DNA from: Archangium violaceum
GTDB taxonomy: Bacteria; Myxococcota; Myxococcia; Myxococcales; Myxococcaceae
Direction of reading: 5' to 3'
DNA length: 64,000 nucleotides
NCBI RefSeq assembly: GCF_016859125.1
Contig: NZ_CP069338.1
Location: forward strand, 2,754,501 to 2,818,500
Of this stretch, positions 63,168 through 64,000 are shown piece by piece; positions within the stretch are counted from its first letter, which is position 1, and every line of letters begins with the position of its first letter. A program made the translations under genes and the position numbers. The notes under the pieces were generated by a model. That model did no database searches. It worked only from the letters and a program-made list of their open reading frames with translations, and was not told where the DNA came from.

Positions 63168-64000
63168 ATGAGTGAAGTGGTGACCGAGCAGGTGTGCAGG
63201 GATCCAGTGATGGTACCGGTGGCTCGGGTTCCGGGGACCGAGCGGCACCGGGTCCTCATCATCGGAGGAGGAACGGCGGGCATCTCCGTGGCGGCCCGGC
63301 TGGCGCACGCCGGGCAGAGGGACGTGGCCATCCTCGAGCCCAGCACGCACCACTACTACCAGCCGCTCTGGACGCTGGTGGGCGCTGGCGAGGCCCGCGT
63401 CGAGGACACCGTCCGCGACGAGGCGAGCTACATTCCCCGGGGCGTGACGTGGCTCCAGGACTGGGCCGAGGAGGTGGATCCGGTCGCCCGCGTGGTGAGC
63501 ACCCGGGGTGGCAAGCGCATCGAGTACGACTTCCTCGTGGTGGCGCCCGGCATCCAGCTCGACTGGGACAAGGTGAAGGGCCTGCGCGAGGCGCTGGAGC
63601 TGAGGCCCAACGTCTCCAGCAACTACGACGTGCGCTACGCCCCCAGGACGTGGGACATGATTCGCGCGTTCCGGGGTGGCACGGCCCTCTTCACGCACCC
63701 GGCCACGCCGGTGAAGTGCGCGGGGGCGCCGCAGAAGATCATGTACCTGGCCGCGGACCACTTCCGGAAGCAGGGCCTCGCGGACAAGTCGCACGTCATG
63801 TTCGCCTCGGCGGGCAAGGCCATCTTCGGGGTGAAGGAATTCGCGGAGGTGCTGGAGCAGGTGGTGAAGCGCTACGGCATCGACACGCGCTTCCAGCACG
63901 ACCTCACCGAGGTCCGCGGTGACAAGAACGAGGCCGTCTTCACGCGCACCCTGGCGGACGGGAGCACCGAGGAGGTGGTCATCCCCTACGACATCCTCCA
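63168..64000 (+). CDS. Sulfide:quinone oxidoreductase-like flavoprotein, 3' end outside window
   Basis: At least 277 residues, open to the window end. ATG at 63168 with GGGAGG upstream. The FAD-binding motif VLIIGGGTAGISVAARLAHA is near residues 30-49, followed by the SQR-type blocks TWLQDWAEEVDP, DFLVVAPGIQLDWDKVKGLR and PATPVKCAGAPQKIMYLAAD, the last with the catalytic Cys region. It should oxidise sulfide and pass electrons to quinone, although related type II NADH-dehydrogenase-like enzymes share the fold. Control may run through the TGAAACAC repeats upstream. Confidence 0.85.
   Translation, partial: MSEVVTEQVCRDPVMVPVARVPGTERHRVLIIGGGTAGISVAARLAHAGQRDVAILEPSTHHYYQPLWTLVGAGEARVEDTVRDEASYIPRGVTWLQDWAEEVDPVARVVSTRGGKRIEYDFLVVAPGIQLDWDKVKGLREALELRPNVSSNYDVRYAPRTWDMIRAFRGGTALFTHPATPVKCAGAPQKIMYLAADHFRKQGLADKSHVMFASAGKAIFGVKEFAEVLEQVVKRYGIDTRFQHDLTEVRGDKNEAVFTRTLADGSTEEVVIPYDIL

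Overview
The window is about 70% G+C, has very tightly packed genes with long antisense open frames, and is rich in sensor kinases, Ser/Thr kinases, lipoproteins and polymorphic toxin-immunity genes. Family content points to a myxobacterium of the Cystobacterineae (Archangium/Cystobacter-like). The markers are SitA-like lipoprotein toxins, DUF6310/DUF5953 pairs, pentapeptide-like immunity proteins, FHA-GAF-sigma54 activators and PEGA Ser/Thr kinases. The genus is an inference from recalled families; no search was run.

Layout. 0-4.5 kb: a Cache-HAMP sensor kinase (5' end outside the window) and a multi-PAS hybrid kinase. 4.6-10.9 kb: a VWA protein, a membrane/coiled-coil protein, a secreted nuclease/phosphatase-like lipoprotein, an enoyl-CoA hydratase and a degenerate DUF4157-like protein. 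11.4-14.1 kb: a decayed toxin-immunity module whose immunity gene is split by an IS1182-family element. 14.3-18.1 kb: a metalloprotease with FG-GAP repeats, a toxin-gene remnant, an EamA exporter and a small lipoprotein. 18.1-21.5 kb: a BlaI/BlaR1-like unit with a visible promoter-operator, and a secreted protein that shares the BlaR1-like partner's 29-residue repeats. 21.5-25.2 kb: a DUF5916 protein and a Ppx/GppA phosphatase. 25.2-32.4 kb: a tandem duplication of a SitA-like lipoprotein toxin and its immunity gene between gppA and a DUF885 gene, with broken copies of both flanking genes at the junction. 32.6-38.5 kb: AsmA-like, hypothetical, glutathionyl-hydroquinone reductase-like and CAP-domain genes.

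38.5-45.7 kb is an accessory island on the minus strand. It holds a WHH-nuclease toxin relic with an intact SMI1/KNR4 immunity gene and a Cdc123/D123 gene, a DUF6310 toxin with its DUF5953 immunity protein, and a novel-looking pair of coupled genes. Two direct repeats resembling a tRNA 3' end sit 5.2 kb apart inside it, suggesting an integration scar.

45.7-51.5 kb is a minus-strand operon: sigma54 activator, Cys-rich lipoprotein, PEGA Ser/Thr kinase, TPR-like membrane protein. 51.5-58.7 kb: an IS91-like transposase relic, a divergent Gfo/Idh/MocA - TetR pair with a palindromic operator, a sensor kinase with an AhpD-like N-terminus, and a two-gene polar amino-acid ABC importer. 58.7-64 kb: a large PknK-like kinase-ATPase and the start of a sulfide:quinone oxidoreductase-like gene.

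The common theme is kin competition: toxin genes lie upstream of, and overlap by 1-4 nt with, their immunity genes, and several modules are decayed with the immunity gene kept. The best candidate for something new is the duplicated SitA-like locus (shared carrier, diverged tips and immunity genes), followed by the uncharacterised coupled pair at 44.1-45.4 kb.
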